From: Methanobacterium_B sp963703015
Lineage (GTDB): Archaea; Methanobacteriota; Methanobacteria; Methanobacteriales; Methanobacteriaceae
Direction: 5' to 3'
Length of the DNA stretch: 64,000 nucleotides
Assembly (NCBI GenBank): GCA_963703015.1
Contig: OY969779.1
Span: 186,001-250,000, forward strand
Position numbers and translations under genes: made by a program. Below the pieces are notes generated by a model, which was given only the letters and a program-made list of their open reading frames with translations, was not told the DNA's origin and did not search any database. Each line of letters opens with the position of its first letter. Position 1 is the first letter of the stretch. Below are positions 18,266 through 27,958 of this stretch, piece by piece.

Positions 18266-18871
18266 TTGGTCGGGGGAATTTATATAGGATTTATTAAAAA
18301 ATATTTGTATGATCCAGATAGACCTAAAAGAAAATATGATAATATCACCGAAAAAGACGTAGAGACTGCTATAAAAGAATCAATCCTAACTAACGATACT
18401 TCGTGGGGCAACTACGAAACTAATCAACAAAAAGAGGTTAAGATGTATGCCTTTAAAAAGGTTGTAGATTTGGGTTTAGAAGCTATTCCATCGTTATATA
18501 AATTGTTAGAAAACTCTGATCCTAAGGTTAGATATCGGGCAATAGAAGCATTAGAAAAAATTAATGCAAATGAATACATCAAAGATCCTGATTTTTATAA
18601 TCCTATTATCAAATTAAAATACGATCCTGATAGTAAAATAAGAAGTGCTGCTTTGTTAGCATATACATTGCGAATCAATTTAATGATGATAAATGTAGAC
18701 AGTATTGAAGAAGACACCGCCGAGAATACTGCATATTCCTCAGATGATGATACACTATATTCTACTATTGAGATGCATGATAAAGAACCAAAGAAAAAAA
18801 ATTTATCTGAACAGCTCATAGATGAAAACGATAAGTACATGGATGATATAATTGCAGGTATTCATAAATAA
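18266..18871 (+). CDS. HEAT-repeat protein, start uncertain
   Basis: A soluble protein of about 200 residues. Residues about 60-140 carry HEAT-type helical repeats (LGLEAIPSLYKLLENSDPKV, then RYRAIEAL and KIRSAALLAY). The last 60 residues are acidic and probably disordered. The TTG at 18266 precedes the ribosome binding site GGGGGA (18272-18277). The frame reaches ATA at 18284 exactly six bases after it, so ATA may be the true start, giving GFIKKYLYDPDR at the N-terminus; a later TTG at 18305 is also possible. It lies directly before a TIR gene on the same strand and may be its partner. HEAT proteins usually act as binding scaffolds; nothing more specific can be said. Confidence 0.65.
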   Translation: MVGGIYIGFIKKYLYDPDRPKRKYDNITEKDVETAIKESILTNDTSWGNYETNQQKEVKMYAFKKVVDLGLEAIPSLYKLLENSDPKVRYRAIEALEKINANEYIKDPDFYNPIIKLKYDPDSKIRSAALLAYTLRINLMMINVDSIEEDTAENTAYSSDDDTLYSTIEMHDKEPKKKNLSEQLIDENDKYMDDIIAGIHK

Positions 18872-19005
18872 TAAGATAGAATAGTGTAATATGGTTACAA
18901 AACTCGATAAATGAATAAATAGATAAATAAAAAGCGAGGTTGCCTATCATTAATTCTTATAATGGTCAAATATTATTAAAACAATAATAAGGGTTGGTAA
19001 TATAG

Positions 19006-19773
19006 ATGATAAATGATTATTCAAATTGGGAAAAATCGGTTCATCAAACTGCTTTTGCATATCTTAAATACCAGGAATATTTCAATTCTCTTGAATTTTT
19101 AAAAAAAACCAGTTTATATTTAGAATCTAGCTCTGATACGTGGATGGATGGTGATCGTCAATTAACAGGATGGCACCTTTATATTCAAGTACCTATCGAA
19201 TTCAGAAACGAATTTGATGAAAATATGATCGATGAAATAAAAGAAGCCTATAATGAAGCTTTAGGGGCTGAGGATTATTTAAGAGATTTTCACTTAGAAA
19301 TCAAAAAAGTAAAAAAATCAGAGTTTGAATTCTACTTTCAGGACCAAATAGCAAATTATGAAAAAAAATATAAATTTGATGTAGTCCTTTCTTTTGCAGG
19401 TGAAGATAGAGAATATGTGGAAAATGTTGCCAATTGTTTGATATATAAAGACATAAGAGTATTTTATGATAGATTCAACACAGTTGACAGTTGGGGTAAA
19501 GATCTTTATACTCATTTCGATGATATATATCGAAAAAGTGCAAAATATTGTGTAATGTTTATCTCTAAATATTATGCAGAAAAATTATGGACAAATCAAG
19601 AACGTAGAAATGCTCAAGCTAGAGCATTTGAAGATAAAGAAGAGTATATTCTACCGGTAAAATTCGACGATACAGAAATTCCAGGAATTGCACCAACTAT
19701 TAGTTATATCAATGCAAATAAAGTTAGTCCAAACGAACTAGCTGAAATGATTGAAAAAAAAATACAATCCTAA
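19006..19773 (+). CDS. TIR-domain protein with unrecognised N-terminal domain
   Basis: Residues about 122-255 form a TIR domain: KFDVVLSFAGEDREYVENV, a central VFYDRF, and WTNQERRNA, where Glu199 fits the catalytic glutamate of NAD-cleaving TIR proteins. The first 115 residues (with a compact SDTWMDGDRQLTGWHLYI stretch) match no family I know and may sense a signal. Bacterial and archaeal TIR effectors typically degrade NAD+ or make a cyclic signal once phage infection is detected. The upstream HEAT-repeat protein and the downstream cysteine-cluster protein run in the same direction. A second TIR protein follows on the opposite strand. The NADase role is inferred from family. Confidence 0.85.
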   Translation: MINDYSNWEKSVHQTAFAYLKYQEYFNSLEFLKKTSLYLESSSDTWMDGDRQLTGWHLYIQVPIEFRNEFDENMIDEIKEAYNEALGAEDYLRDFHLEIKKVKKSEFEFYFQDQIANYEKKYKFDVVLSFAGEDREYVENVANCLIYKDIRVFYDRFNTVDSWGKDLYTHFDDIYRKSAKYCVMFISKYYAEKLWTNQERRNAQARAFEDKEEYILPVKFDDTEIPGIAPTISYINANKVSPNELAEMIEKKIQS

Positions 19774-20063
19774 ATCTATTTACAATTAAATTTTTGAAGA
19801 TTATTAGTGAAAAATATCTTTGACTCATGTACTGAAAAAGTAAAAAAATTAAAATGTAATGTACTTCCGGATATTATTTCATAGTTAAAATAAAAAAAAT
19901 CATGAGTAAAACATTGGAATTTAATATAGATCAATGGGAGTGGTTATTTTAATCGAATCAGTTCGATGAATGAGATTAAATTTCTCTTAAACATTAACTA
20001 TAAGTTTTTATATTTATATACCATTTTTAAGCATTGATTTTGATATTCGTTAGTTGTGATATT

Positions 20064-20702
20064 ATGAAAAAAAGCCAAAATGAAGCACTTTTACTTAGAT
20101 TAATGTCAATTGAATCGATCCAAAAAATTCGTAATCTATTTGTAAACGTACCTAAAATCGATAGTAAGCAATTAGAAGACCAAAAAAAATTTGTTTTGAA
20201 AATAAAAAAAGATTTGGAAGTTCTGAGACCAAAACACCATTATAAAGAAAAAATATCCGATCAAGATTATGAAGACATAGCTTTAGTTGCAGCATTAAAT
20301 GCACTGAATCTTCCAATGATGCACGATTTAGATAATCCACGTTATTGTAATAATTGTGGAAAATGTTGTATAGAAACGGATCCAATGTTATTAAATGAAG
20401 AATATGAAAGACTGAAGAAAATTATTCCCAATTTAGACGAAAAAGTCGATCAACACCCCGTTTTTTTGGATCATTATACTTTACACTCACACCCTTGCAT
20501 TTTTCATGATTCTTTAAATAAAAAATGTATTATATACTCCAATAGACCACAAGTATGTAAAGACTATCCATTTTCTGCTCAAGAAATAAGTGGAACATTA
20601 GAAATAGTATTTGTTACACTTCCAGAATGTAATTATAGTATAAAAGTTATTTTAGACGTTGCATGTAACACATTTGATCGTTTAAATTTAACCAAGGTAT
20701 AA
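20064..20702 (+). CDS. YkgJ-family cysteine cluster protein
   Basis: A 212-residue protein with the YkgJ-type metal cluster: C95, C98, C101 and C102 (YCNNCGKCC), later cysteines in HPCIFH and KKCIIY, and RPQVCKDYPF. The family is thought to bind iron or zinc; some members assist metal-dependent methylation or flagellar modification, but most are uncharacterised. The ATG at 20064 is preferred over TTG at 20034 because GTGAT lies just before it. The first 80 residues are helical and specific to this protein. It lies between two TIR genes, but its link to them is only positional. Confidence 0.8.
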   Translation: MKKSQNEALLLRLMSIESIQKIRNLFVNVPKIDSKQLEDQKKFVLKIKKDLEVLRPKHHYKEKISDQDYEDIALVAALNALNLPMMHDLDNPRYCNNCGKCCIETDPMLLNEEYERLKKIIPNLDEKVDQHPVFLDHYTLHSHPCIFHDSLNKKCIIYSNRPQVCKDYPFSAQEISGTLEIVFVTLPECNYSIKVILDVACNTFDRLNLTKV

Positions 20703-20739
20703 TTCATCTCAAAAAATAAGGCATGAATATACCTATTTT

Positions 20740-21681
20740 TTATAAATCAATTAGTTTCTTTGTAAGTTCAACTCGAATGGCTTCTATAACATTTTGATAG
20801 CTAATGGGTCCTGCATAAATATATACCTGGGTTTTTCCAGTTTCTGGATGATCAATAGTTGTTCTCCGAGTTAATAGAGCCTTTGTTAAATCATGTGGGG
20901 TTTCTTCTTTTTTTTCAATGAATGAAATTGGATTTTTCTCAAATTCATTTATTTTCAAATAACGACTGGAGTTTTCCATATAAGATAAAACACTTGAAGA
21001 ACTATCCCACCCATCCACTACGTTGTAAATATCTTCTACAGATAAAAATGCTTCAAATTCTCTATATTTTGGAGGATTTTCTGGAACCTTATCCCATCCT
21101 TTAAGTTCTTTTTCACAAAATTCAACTAAATCTTCATAGGCGTATTTTCTAGCAAATGATAATGCTCTTGTTAAAGATTTAGTCAGTGAGATATTTTTAT
21201 CTTGTACACCCTCAAGAATTTGTGCTAATTCTTCAGATTCTTTATTTTCTTTAGTTAAAGTTTCTATAACTTCATAACTCCTTTTAATCTCAGGATTATC
21301 GATTTTTTGCACTAATTTAGCAAATCCGACAGGATAATCTATACGAAAATCAACATATAATCGTTCTTTCAAGAATATTGGAATTTCACAAGATTTTAAA
21401 TATATTGGTATAATTATTTTTTTATCTTCTTCAATTTCCCGAGAAAGTGCAAATCTCCATTCCAATCCCACCCAATTCGAAGAAACTGAATCGGGAGTTA
21501 ATACCAAAATCAGAAGATTTGCGTTAGATAAACCTTCTTCAATTTCTGAAGAAATTGAATCGCCAATGTTAATTTCATGTTCATCTAACCATATCTCATG
21601 ACCAAATTTTTCTAGATCTTTTTTTAACTTTCTAATAAATTCTTTATCTGTCGATGAATGTGAAATAAAAATTTTAGCCAT
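20740..21681 (-). CDS. TIR-AbiTii fusion, probable abortive-infection effector
   Basis: An N-terminal TIR domain (residues 1-130: KIFISHSSTDKEFIRKLK, WLDEHEINIGDSI, then NWVGLEWRFAL with the probable catalytic Glu74) is fused to an AbiTii-like domain at about 160-230 (LTKSLTRALSFARKYA, then FCEKELKGW and PPKYREF). AbiTii domains occur in abortive-infection and TIR proteins. The last 80 residues are unassigned. The ATG at 21681 is chosen because GTGATC sits just before it; the GTG at 21690 is part of that ribosome binding site. It is convergent with the cysteine-cluster gene and follows the type I restriction operon on the same strand. NAD+ cleavage on infection is inferred from family. Confidence 0.82.
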   Translation of the reverse strand: MAKIFISHSSTDKEFIRKLKKDLEKFGHEIWLDEHEINIGDSISSEIEEGLSNANLLILVLTPDSVSSNWVGLEWRFALSREIEEDKKIIIPIYLKSCEIPIFLKERLYVDFRIDYPVGFAKLVQKIDNPEIKRSYEVIETLTKENKESEELAQILEGVQDKNISLTKSLTRALSFARKYAYEDLVEFCEKELKGWDKVPENPPKYREFEAFLSVEDIYNVVDGWDSSSSVLSYMENSSRYLKINEFEKNPISFIEKKEETPHDLTKALLTRRTTIDHPETGKTQVYIYAGPISYQNVIEAIRVELTKKLIDL

Positions 21682-21758
21682 TTTGATCACTTAATTTTCT
21701 TTGTTACTTGCATTTATTCAAATTTGATAGTTACACCAATGTCATTATCATTATTACT

Positions 21759-24700
21759 TTAAACTTTAGCCCATTCTTCGCAAACTCTGTTTGCTTGTTC
21801 TAGTACAGTTTTAACTGCTAGTTTCTCTTTGTCTGGTGGGTATCCGTATTGTCTGAGTATTTTCTTTATTGCTACTCTCATCCTCGCCTGTACATTTTCA
21901 CGTAATGTCCAATCGATACTGATGTTGTTTTTGATTGCTTTAACTAGTTCCATTGATATTTCTTTTAGGATATTATCACCGAGAACTTTAACAGCACTAT
22001 CATTAACTTCTAGTGCATCGTAGAATGCTAATTCGTATTCTGTCAACCCTAAGTCTTCTCCTCTGTTTTGTGCTTCACGCATTTGTTTAGCTAAATGTAT
22101 AAGTTCATCAATAACTACAACAGCTTCAATATTTCTGTTGTGGTATTTTTTGATGGTTTTTTCTAGCATGTCTGAGAATGATTTTGCTTCGATAACATTT
22201 TTCTTAGATATATTTTTAATTTCATCGTTAAGTAGCCTTTTAAGTAGTTCAGCTGCTGTGTTTTTGTGTTTCATATCTTTTACTTCGAGTAAGAACTCAT
22301 CAGAGAGTATGGATATGTCTGGTTTTTTGATTCCTGCTAACTGAAATAAATCTAAAACTTCATCTGATACTAATGCTGAGGATAAAATCTGTTGTATTGC
22401 TAAGTCTACATCTTCAGCTTGACTAAGATTCGTTGATGTAATTTTGAGAATATAATTCTTAACTGCCTTAAAAAAAACAAGGTCGTTTCTTATATTCATG
22501 GCTTGTGGGTGTGGTACTGCTAGAGAAAATGCTTTTGATAGTTCGTTAACGTATTTCATGCATCGTTTTTTACCATCTTCTTGACCCAAAACAAAATCTG
22601 CTCCATTACGCATGAGTTTAAGTTTTCCACCTGTACTTGTATTATGGAAATCTTGATATTGGTACCCATAGAATAATCCTGTGACTATTTCATATTTCTC
22701 CATCATTACAGCAACAGCTTGTTCCTGGTCGAATGTAATATCCCCTCGTCCACCACCATCGGTGTATTGTGTGAGAGCTTTTTTAAGTTCGTTGGCTATT
22801 CCAAGATAATCTACAATTAAACCGCCTTCTTTTTCTTTGTAAACTCGGTTTACCCTAGCTATTGTTTGCATCAATCCATGTCCATGCATAGGTTTGTCAA
22901 TATACATTGTATGCAAACTAGGAACATCAAAACCAGTTAACCACATATCCCTTACAATAACAAGTTTAATAGGGGAATATGCATCCCTGAAGTTATCACC
23001 TAATTGTTTTCTCCTCTGTTTGTTACGTATATGTGGCTGCCATTCCAAAGGATCTGTTGCACTTCCAGTCATAACTACTTTTAAGAATCCATGAGCATCA
23101 TCATCGTTGTGCCATTCAGGTTTAAGTTTGATAATCTCTTTGTAAAGTTCGATACATATTCGACGACTCATACATACAATCATCCCTTTACCGTCCATGG
23201 CATCGATTCTTTCCTCGAAATGATTAACTAAATCATAGGCTACACGTTTTATACGTGTTTCACTTCCAACAATGGCTTCCATCCTAGCCCACTTACTTTT
23301 GAGCTTCTCCTGACTCTCAAACTCTTGCCCTTCAGTAATAAAATCAAACTGAGGATCTATATGAGGTAATTCATCTTCTTTAAGATCTAACTTAACCAAA
23401 CGATTTTCATAGTAAATGCGGACCGTAGCACCGTCTTCTACCGCTTGTTCAATGTCATATATATCAATATAGTTACCAAATACAGATACAGTATTTTTAT
23501 CTCCACGTTCTAATGGTGTGCCAGTAAATCCAATAAAAGATGCATGGGGCAGTGCATCTCTCATGTGTCTGGCAAACCCATCGATGAAATCATATTGTGA
23601 TCTATGAGCTTCATCCGCTATCACTATAATATTTCTTCGTTTGGATAATGTTGGATATTCCGTGCCTTTTTCTGGGAAAAACTTCTGAATTGTTGTAAAT
23701 ACAATGCCGCCGCTTGATACTTTTAGTAGTTCTTGGAGATGTTCTCGACTTTCAGCTTGTACAGGTTCTTGTCTTAAAATATTTTCAGAAGATTTAAAAG
23801 TACCAAAGAGTTGGTCATCCAAATCATTACGGTCTGTTAAAACAACCAAAGTAGGATTATCCATTTCCAATACTAATTTACCTGCATAGAATGCCATTAT
23901 TAAACTTTTACCTGAACCTTGAGTATGCCAAATAACACCACATCTACGGTCTCCTTCAAGACTCGATGCTTCAATCGTAGCTTCAACAGCTTTATTAACA
24001 GCATGATACTGGTGATAAGCTGCCAATTTCTTTTTTATTCTAGCTTCAGAATCGTCAAAAACAATAAAATGTTGTAAAATATCCATTAAAACTTTCTTGT
24101 TGAACATACCCCTAATAAGAACTTCCATCTCAAGCATTGTTAACAATGAATCCTTTTCACCACGAATTGTTTTCCAAGGCATGAAACGTTGATAATCACT
24201 TGTTAATGTACTTGCACGAGCAGCCATACCATCAGAAATCATTAGTATCTCATTAAAATGAAATAGAGAAGGGATCTGTGATTGATAGGTTTGCAGTTGT
24301 TGATATGCCTTGTCCAGTGTAGCTTTATCATCAATAGGATTTTTAAGCTCGATAACGACCAATGGTAGGCCATTTATAAAAAGAATGATGTCAGGACGGC
24401 GGTTGTTATCGTTTTCAATTATAGTGAACTGATTAATTGCAGTAAAACTATTATTTTCAGGGTTTTCAAAATCAAACAACCAAACCTTATCATAAACTAT
24501 TTGACCATCTTTACGATACTCAACAGTAATGCCATCAGTTAAATATTGGTGAAACTGGACGTTATTCTTTAAAAGTTCAGGACTTTCAGTTCTAAGAATC
24601 TTTTTAACAGCTTCTTCTTTTACAGTAGGAGGAATATCTGGATTAAAACTGTATATGGCATCTCTTAATCTTTCAACTAAAACCACGTCACTATAAAGTT

Positions 24701-24818
24701 CCCTCATGGGATTTGGACCATCAGGAGAAATGTCTGGTCCTTGCAATATTTTATAACCAAGTTCTTTGAAAATTTCCAAGGCTTCTTGTTCCACCATATC
24801 TTCATTTAAACCGCTCAT
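21759..24818 (-). CDS. hsdR: Type I restriction enzyme, R subunit
   Basis: A full-length motor and nuclease subunit of 1019 residues. The N-terminal PD-(D/E)XK nuclease shows Asp143 in RPDIILF and Glu157/Lys159 in VVIELKN. The SF2 translocase follows with Walker A TQGSGKS (300-306), the DEAH box at 402-405, GFTGTPLE, and a late motif QTIARVNRVYKEK. The C-terminal part about 800-1019 is the helical domain that binds the methyltransferase core. It is the last gene of the hsdM-hsdS-hsdR operon and overlaps hsdS by four bases. The enzyme cuts DNA far from an unmethylated target after ATP-driven translocation. No frameshift or missing motif is seen. Confidence 0.96.
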   Translation of the reverse strand: MSGLNEDMVEQEALEIFKELGYKILQGPDISPDGPNPMRELYSDVVLVERLRDAIYSFNPDIPPTVKEEAVKKILRTESPELLKNNVQFHQYLTDGITVEYRKDGQIVYDKVWLFDFENPENNSFTAINQFTIIENDNNRRPDIILFINGLPLVVIELKNPIDDKATLDKAYQQLQTYQSQIPSLFHFNEILMISDGMAARASTLTSDYQRFMPWKTIRGEKDSLLTMLEMEVLIRGMFNKKVLMDILQHFIVFDDSEARIKKKLAAYHQYHAVNKAVEATIEASSLEGDRRCGVIWHTQGSGKSLIMAFYAGKLVLEMDNPTLVVLTDRNDLDDQLFGTFKSSENILRQEPVQAESREHLQELLKVSSGGIVFTTIQKFFPEKGTEYPTLSKRRNIIVIADEAHRSQYDFIDGFARHMRDALPHASFIGFTGTPLERGDKNTVSVFGNYIDIYDIEQAVEDGATVRIYYENRLVKLDLKEDELPHIDPQFDFITEGQEFESQEKLKSKWARMEAIVGSETRIKRVAYDLVNHFEERIDAMDGKGMIVCMSRRICIELYKEIIKLKPEWHNDDDAHGFLKVVMTGSATDPLEWQPHIRNKQRRKQLGDNFRDAYSPIKLVIVRDMWLTGFDVPSLHTMYIDKPMHGHGLMQTIARVNRVYKEKEGGLIVDYLGIANELKKALTQYTDGGGRGDITFDQEQAVAVMMEKYEIVTGLFYGYQYQDFHNTSTGGKLKLMRNGADFVLGQEDGKKRCMKYVNELSKAFSLAVPHPQAMNIRNDLVFFKAVKNYILKITSTNLSQAEDVDLAIQQILSSALVSDEVLDLFQLAGIKKPDISILSDEFLLEVKDMKHKNTAAELLKRLLNDEIKNISKKNVIEAKSFSDMLEKTIKKYHNRNIEAVVVIDELIHLAKQMREAQNRGEDLGLTEYELAFYDALEVNDSAVKVLGDNILKEISMELVKAIKNNISIDWTLRENVQARMRVAIKKILRQYGYPPDKEKLAVKTVLEQANRVCEEWAKV

Positions 24819-26110
24819 TTTGCAAGGGCCTCCTGTTGAATATTTAAGTTAATTTTTCCCGACATGAGTTTAGGAATAAGTGAGTCTCGTATTTGACGCA
24901 AATTTTTCGTTTCTTCATTTAAAATATAAATTTCATTGAATATCGGATTGATTATTTCATTAAATCTTGATACCAATTTGTTATCATGAATAGGTAATGG
25001 AATATTCACTTTTTTTAGCGAATCAATTGTTAATGCCTTTTGTGTCGAACCAATTGCTATTGAATCTAATTTTTGTTTACCCATTGGTGAAATGATCCAA
25101 TAATATAAATAAAAACGAGATAATTTATTTTTAAATGATTTAAACCACATTAAATTCCCATCTTTAAAATAAAACTTATCAATTGGTTTTACGATATATG
25201 GGATGCCAAGTGTACCAACGGATGTCATAAGCAAATCTCCTTCTTTCGGAGCTCCAAATCGTGATAAAAGTTCTTTATAACGATTTTTAGAGATAAATAA
25301 TGGATCATTAACTTCATAATTCTTAGAAAGCAGAATTATTTCCTTTGATCTATAGAAAGGAATTCCTTTATCAACATATTCCTTAAGATAAATTCTTTTA
25401 CTTGAAGAAATATGGCATAATGAACCTAATTCTTCTAATTTCCATCCTTCAGGTATTTTTCCCAACTCAGAATCTACCATTTCACCATTAGTAGATTTAT
25501 ATGGATTACCATTCTCATTGGGGAATTCAAAATCAACAAACCAATGTTTGAAGATTGATTGACCAGTTTCTTCAAGGTTTTTATTCATCTGGTTGTTGAG
25601 CTCGATTTTTTTATCAATAGAAAATAAAATCGAAGCTATTTTCTTTTGATAAGACAAATTGGGGATATTAATTTCTATTTCAGATGCTAACCGTTTCCTA
25701 GATAATTCAGTTTGTCCCGTATATCCTTCTCCCAAACTTGTAATGTTTGATTCAGCATTAATCATTGCATAACCAAAATAAAGTCCATCTATTGTATTTA
25801 GATTAGGTCTCACAATTGTAACATGTGAATCAGCTGTTATGGGTTCGTATATATTATATTTTATTTGTGCAACCCTACCTAGAGTACCAATACCAGTAGA
25901 ATTAACCAAAACATCATATTTTCTTAAAAACTTTTCATTACTTATATTCTTTTTTTTAGGGTTAGTAATTCGTGAACTCTCCAGATTAACATTATTATTC
26001 CTAATACATTTTTGGTTAATCACTATAACTCCTTTTTCATCATAAGAAGGTGTAATCCCTCTTGCTATGTATTCAGTAACGTCTTTAAGGAGTTTAGTAT
26101 CATAGTTCAT
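24815..26110 (-). CDS. hsdS: Type I restriction enzyme, S (specificity) subunit
   Basis: This 431-residue subunit has two target-recognition domains (about 10-150 and 215-370). Each is followed by a helical spacer: KIASILFSIDKKIELNNQ after the first, and the NLRQIRDSLIPKLMSGK region after the second. It reads the bipartite target for the HsdM dimer and the HsdR motor. The ATG overlaps the end of hsdM by 11 bases and the stop overlaps hsdR by four, so the three are translated as one unit. No inverted second hsdS or recombinase lies nearby, so phase variation is not indicated. The target cannot be read from sequence. Confidence 0.93.
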   Translation of the reverse strand: MNYDTKLLKDVTEYIARGITPSYDEKGVIVINQKCIRNNNVNLESSRITNPKKKNISNEKFLRKYDVLVNSTGIGTLGRVAQIKYNIYEPITADSHVTIVRPNLNTIDGLYFGYAMINAESNITSLGEGYTGQTELSRKRLASEIEINIPNLSYQKKIASILFSIDKKIELNNQMNKNLEETGQSIFKHWFVDFEFPNENGNPYKSTNGEMVDSELGKIPEGWKLEELGSLCHISSSKRIYLKEYVDKGIPFYRSKEIILLSKNYEVNDPLFISKNRYKELLSRFGAPKEGDLLMTSVGTLGIPYIVKPIDKFYFKDGNLMWFKSFKNKLSRFYLYYWIISPMGKQKLDSIAIGSTQKALTIDSLKKVNIPLPIHDNKLVSRFNEIINPIFNEIYILNEETKNLRQIRDSLIPKLMSGKINLNIQQEALAK

Positions 26111-27626
26111 ATCCTATCTCCTTAAGATTTTCTTTGATTTGTTTTTGGAGATCTTCAGATTTTTTGAACTGTTCACGTATTTCTTGAGTTAGTTTTTGCA
26201 TTTTTTCTTCGAACTCTTCAGGATCCTCTTCTTCCTCAGCAAAACCTACATACCGTCCAGGTGTGAGTATGTTATCATGTTTTTTGACCTCATCTAAGTT
26301 TACACTCTTGCAGAAACCACGGACGTCTTCATATTCTCCACCTTCACCTCGCCAACTATGATATATTTGTGCGATTCTTTGCACATCTTCATCATTGAAT
26401 TCACGGTGTGTTCTATCAACCATGTGGCCTATATTACGTGCATCAATAAAGAGTATTTCTTTTTTTCGATTTCTGAATTTGTTGTTAGTTTTGTCCCTGC
26501 TTAAAAACCATAAACATGCAGGTATTCCTGTGTTGTAAAATAGTTGTGAAGGTAGTGCAACCATACAGTCTACAAGATCTTCTTTGACTATTTTTTCTCT
26601 GATTTTTCCTTCTTGTCCACCTGCTGACATTGAACCATTAGAAAGTACGAAACCTGCTATTCCTGTGGGTGAGAGATGGTGTATGAAGTGTTGTACCCAT
26701 GCGAAGTTTGCATTACGTTTTGGTGGTACTCCATACTGCCACCTTTTATCATCTTCTAGTAACTCGGCTTTCCAATCTTTGTCGTTGAATGGTGGATTGG
26801 CCAGAATGTAATCTGCCTTTAGGTCCTGGTGTTTGTCTTCTGTGAAACTGTTTCCCCATTGGATGTTAGAATCAATACCTCTTATGGCAAGGTTGATGGT
26901 ACAAAGTCTCCAAGTTGTTTGGTTGGACTCTTGTCCATATATTGCTATATTTCCAAGTTTGCCTTCATGAGCTTCTACAAATTTCTCACTTTGAACAAAC
27001 ATTCCCCCAGAACCACAACAAGGGTCATAAATTCTGCCAGAAAATGGTTCTATCATTTCTACTAAAACTTTAACTATACTTTGAGGAGTGTAAAATTGTC
27101 CGCCTTTCTTCCCTTCAGCGGCAGCAAATTCTCCCAAAAAATATTCGTAAACTCTACCTAAGATGTCTTTTGTCTTACTTTCCTTATCTCCAAGACCTAT
27201 CGTTCCTATTAAATCAATTATCCCGCCTAAACTTTTCTTATCGAGGGCTTCCCTTGCATAATCTTTGGGTAAAACACCTTTAAGTTTGGGGTTGTCTTTT
27301 TCAATGGCATCCATTGCATCATCTATAAATCTACCAATATCTGGTTGTTTAGCATGGTTCTGTAAGTAGTCCCATCTGGCTTCAGGAGGTACCCAAAATA
27401 CGTTCACTGCGAGGTATTCATCTTTGTCCTCTGGATCTGCATATTTATCAGAGGTTAATTGTTCATGCATTTCAATAAAAGAGTCTGAGATATATTTAAG
27501 GAAAATAAGTCCTAAAACTACATGTTTGTATTCTGCGGCATCCATGTTGTTTCTGAGTTTGTCTGCGGATTGCCAGAGTTTCTGCTCAAAACCTAAGTTA
27601 GCGCTATTGTTGTTCTTTTTAGCCAT
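26100..27626 (-). CDS. hsdM: Type I restriction enzyme, M (methyltransferase) subunit
   Basis: An N6-adenine methyltransferase of 508 residues. An N-terminal helical domain (LWQSADKLRNNMDAAEYKHV) is followed by motif I DPCCGSGG (201-208) and motif IV NPPF (277-280). It methylates the host target and forms the core of the restriction complex with HsdS. The start is placed at ATG 27626: GGGTGGGGT lies just before it, and known HsdM proteins begin at this point. The 31 codons that could precede it look non-coding. It is the first gene of the operon, and its promoter lies in the 330 bases shared with the divergent adhesin gene. Confidence 0.95.
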   Translation of the reverse strand: MAKKNNNSANLGFEQKLWQSADKLRNNMDAAEYKHVVLGLIFLKYISDSFIEMHEQLTSDKYADPEDKDEYLAVNVFWVPPEARWDYLQNHAKQPDIGRFIDDAMDAIEKDNPKLKGVLPKDYAREALDKKSLGGIIDLIGTIGLGDKESKTKDILGRVYEYFLGEFAAAEGKKGGQFYTPQSIVKVLVEMIEPFSGRIYDPCCGSGGMFVQSEKFVEAHEGKLGNIAIYGQESNQTTWRLCTINLAIRGIDSNIQWGNSFTEDKHQDLKADYILANPPFNDKDWKAELLEDDKRWQYGVPPKRNANFAWVQHFIHHLSPTGIAGFVLSNGSMSAGGQEGKIREKIVKEDLVDCMVALPSQLFYNTGIPACLWFLSRDKTNNKFRNRKKEILFIDARNIGHMVDRTHREFNDEDVQRIAQIYHSWRGEGGEYEDVRGFCKSVNLDEVKKHDNILTPGRYVGFAEEEEDPEEFEEKMQKLTQEIREQFKKSEDLQKQIKENLKEIGYEL

Positions 27627-27958
27627 TACCCCACCCACCCTAAGATTATCAATATTATTAGTTGTTTGATATCTAACTTTAAGTTTTACTATTTTATTTC
27701 TTTTAAGGGATAATTTCAAATCTATATGAAATATCCATGAGCTTTAGTTAGGTATAACTTAATTTATCGATGAATAATCCTTTTAAGTATGAAATATTTA
27801 AGATTAATTTAATACTAGGATTTAAAAATTCTATTTTAAATTTGTTTTCAAATCAATTTATGGTCTAAAAAGTTACTATTGCTGATTAATAGGAAGTAAT
27901 ATTAATTACAAATGATTATATTAAAATTAGTTTATTTTTTTAAATTAACGGGGGGAAA
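27627..27958. promoter_or_regulatory. Divergent promoter region, hsdM and adhesin gene
   Basis: About 330 AT-rich bases between two divergent start codons, with several TATA-like stretches, among them TTTATTTTTTAAATTA near 27930 for the adhesin gene. GGGGGG lies just before the adhesin ATG. No palindromic operator stands out. Confidence 0.45.

Noticed and set aside
26829..27065. Plus-strand frame opposite hsdM
   Set aside because: Antisense shadow of conserved methyltransferase sequence.
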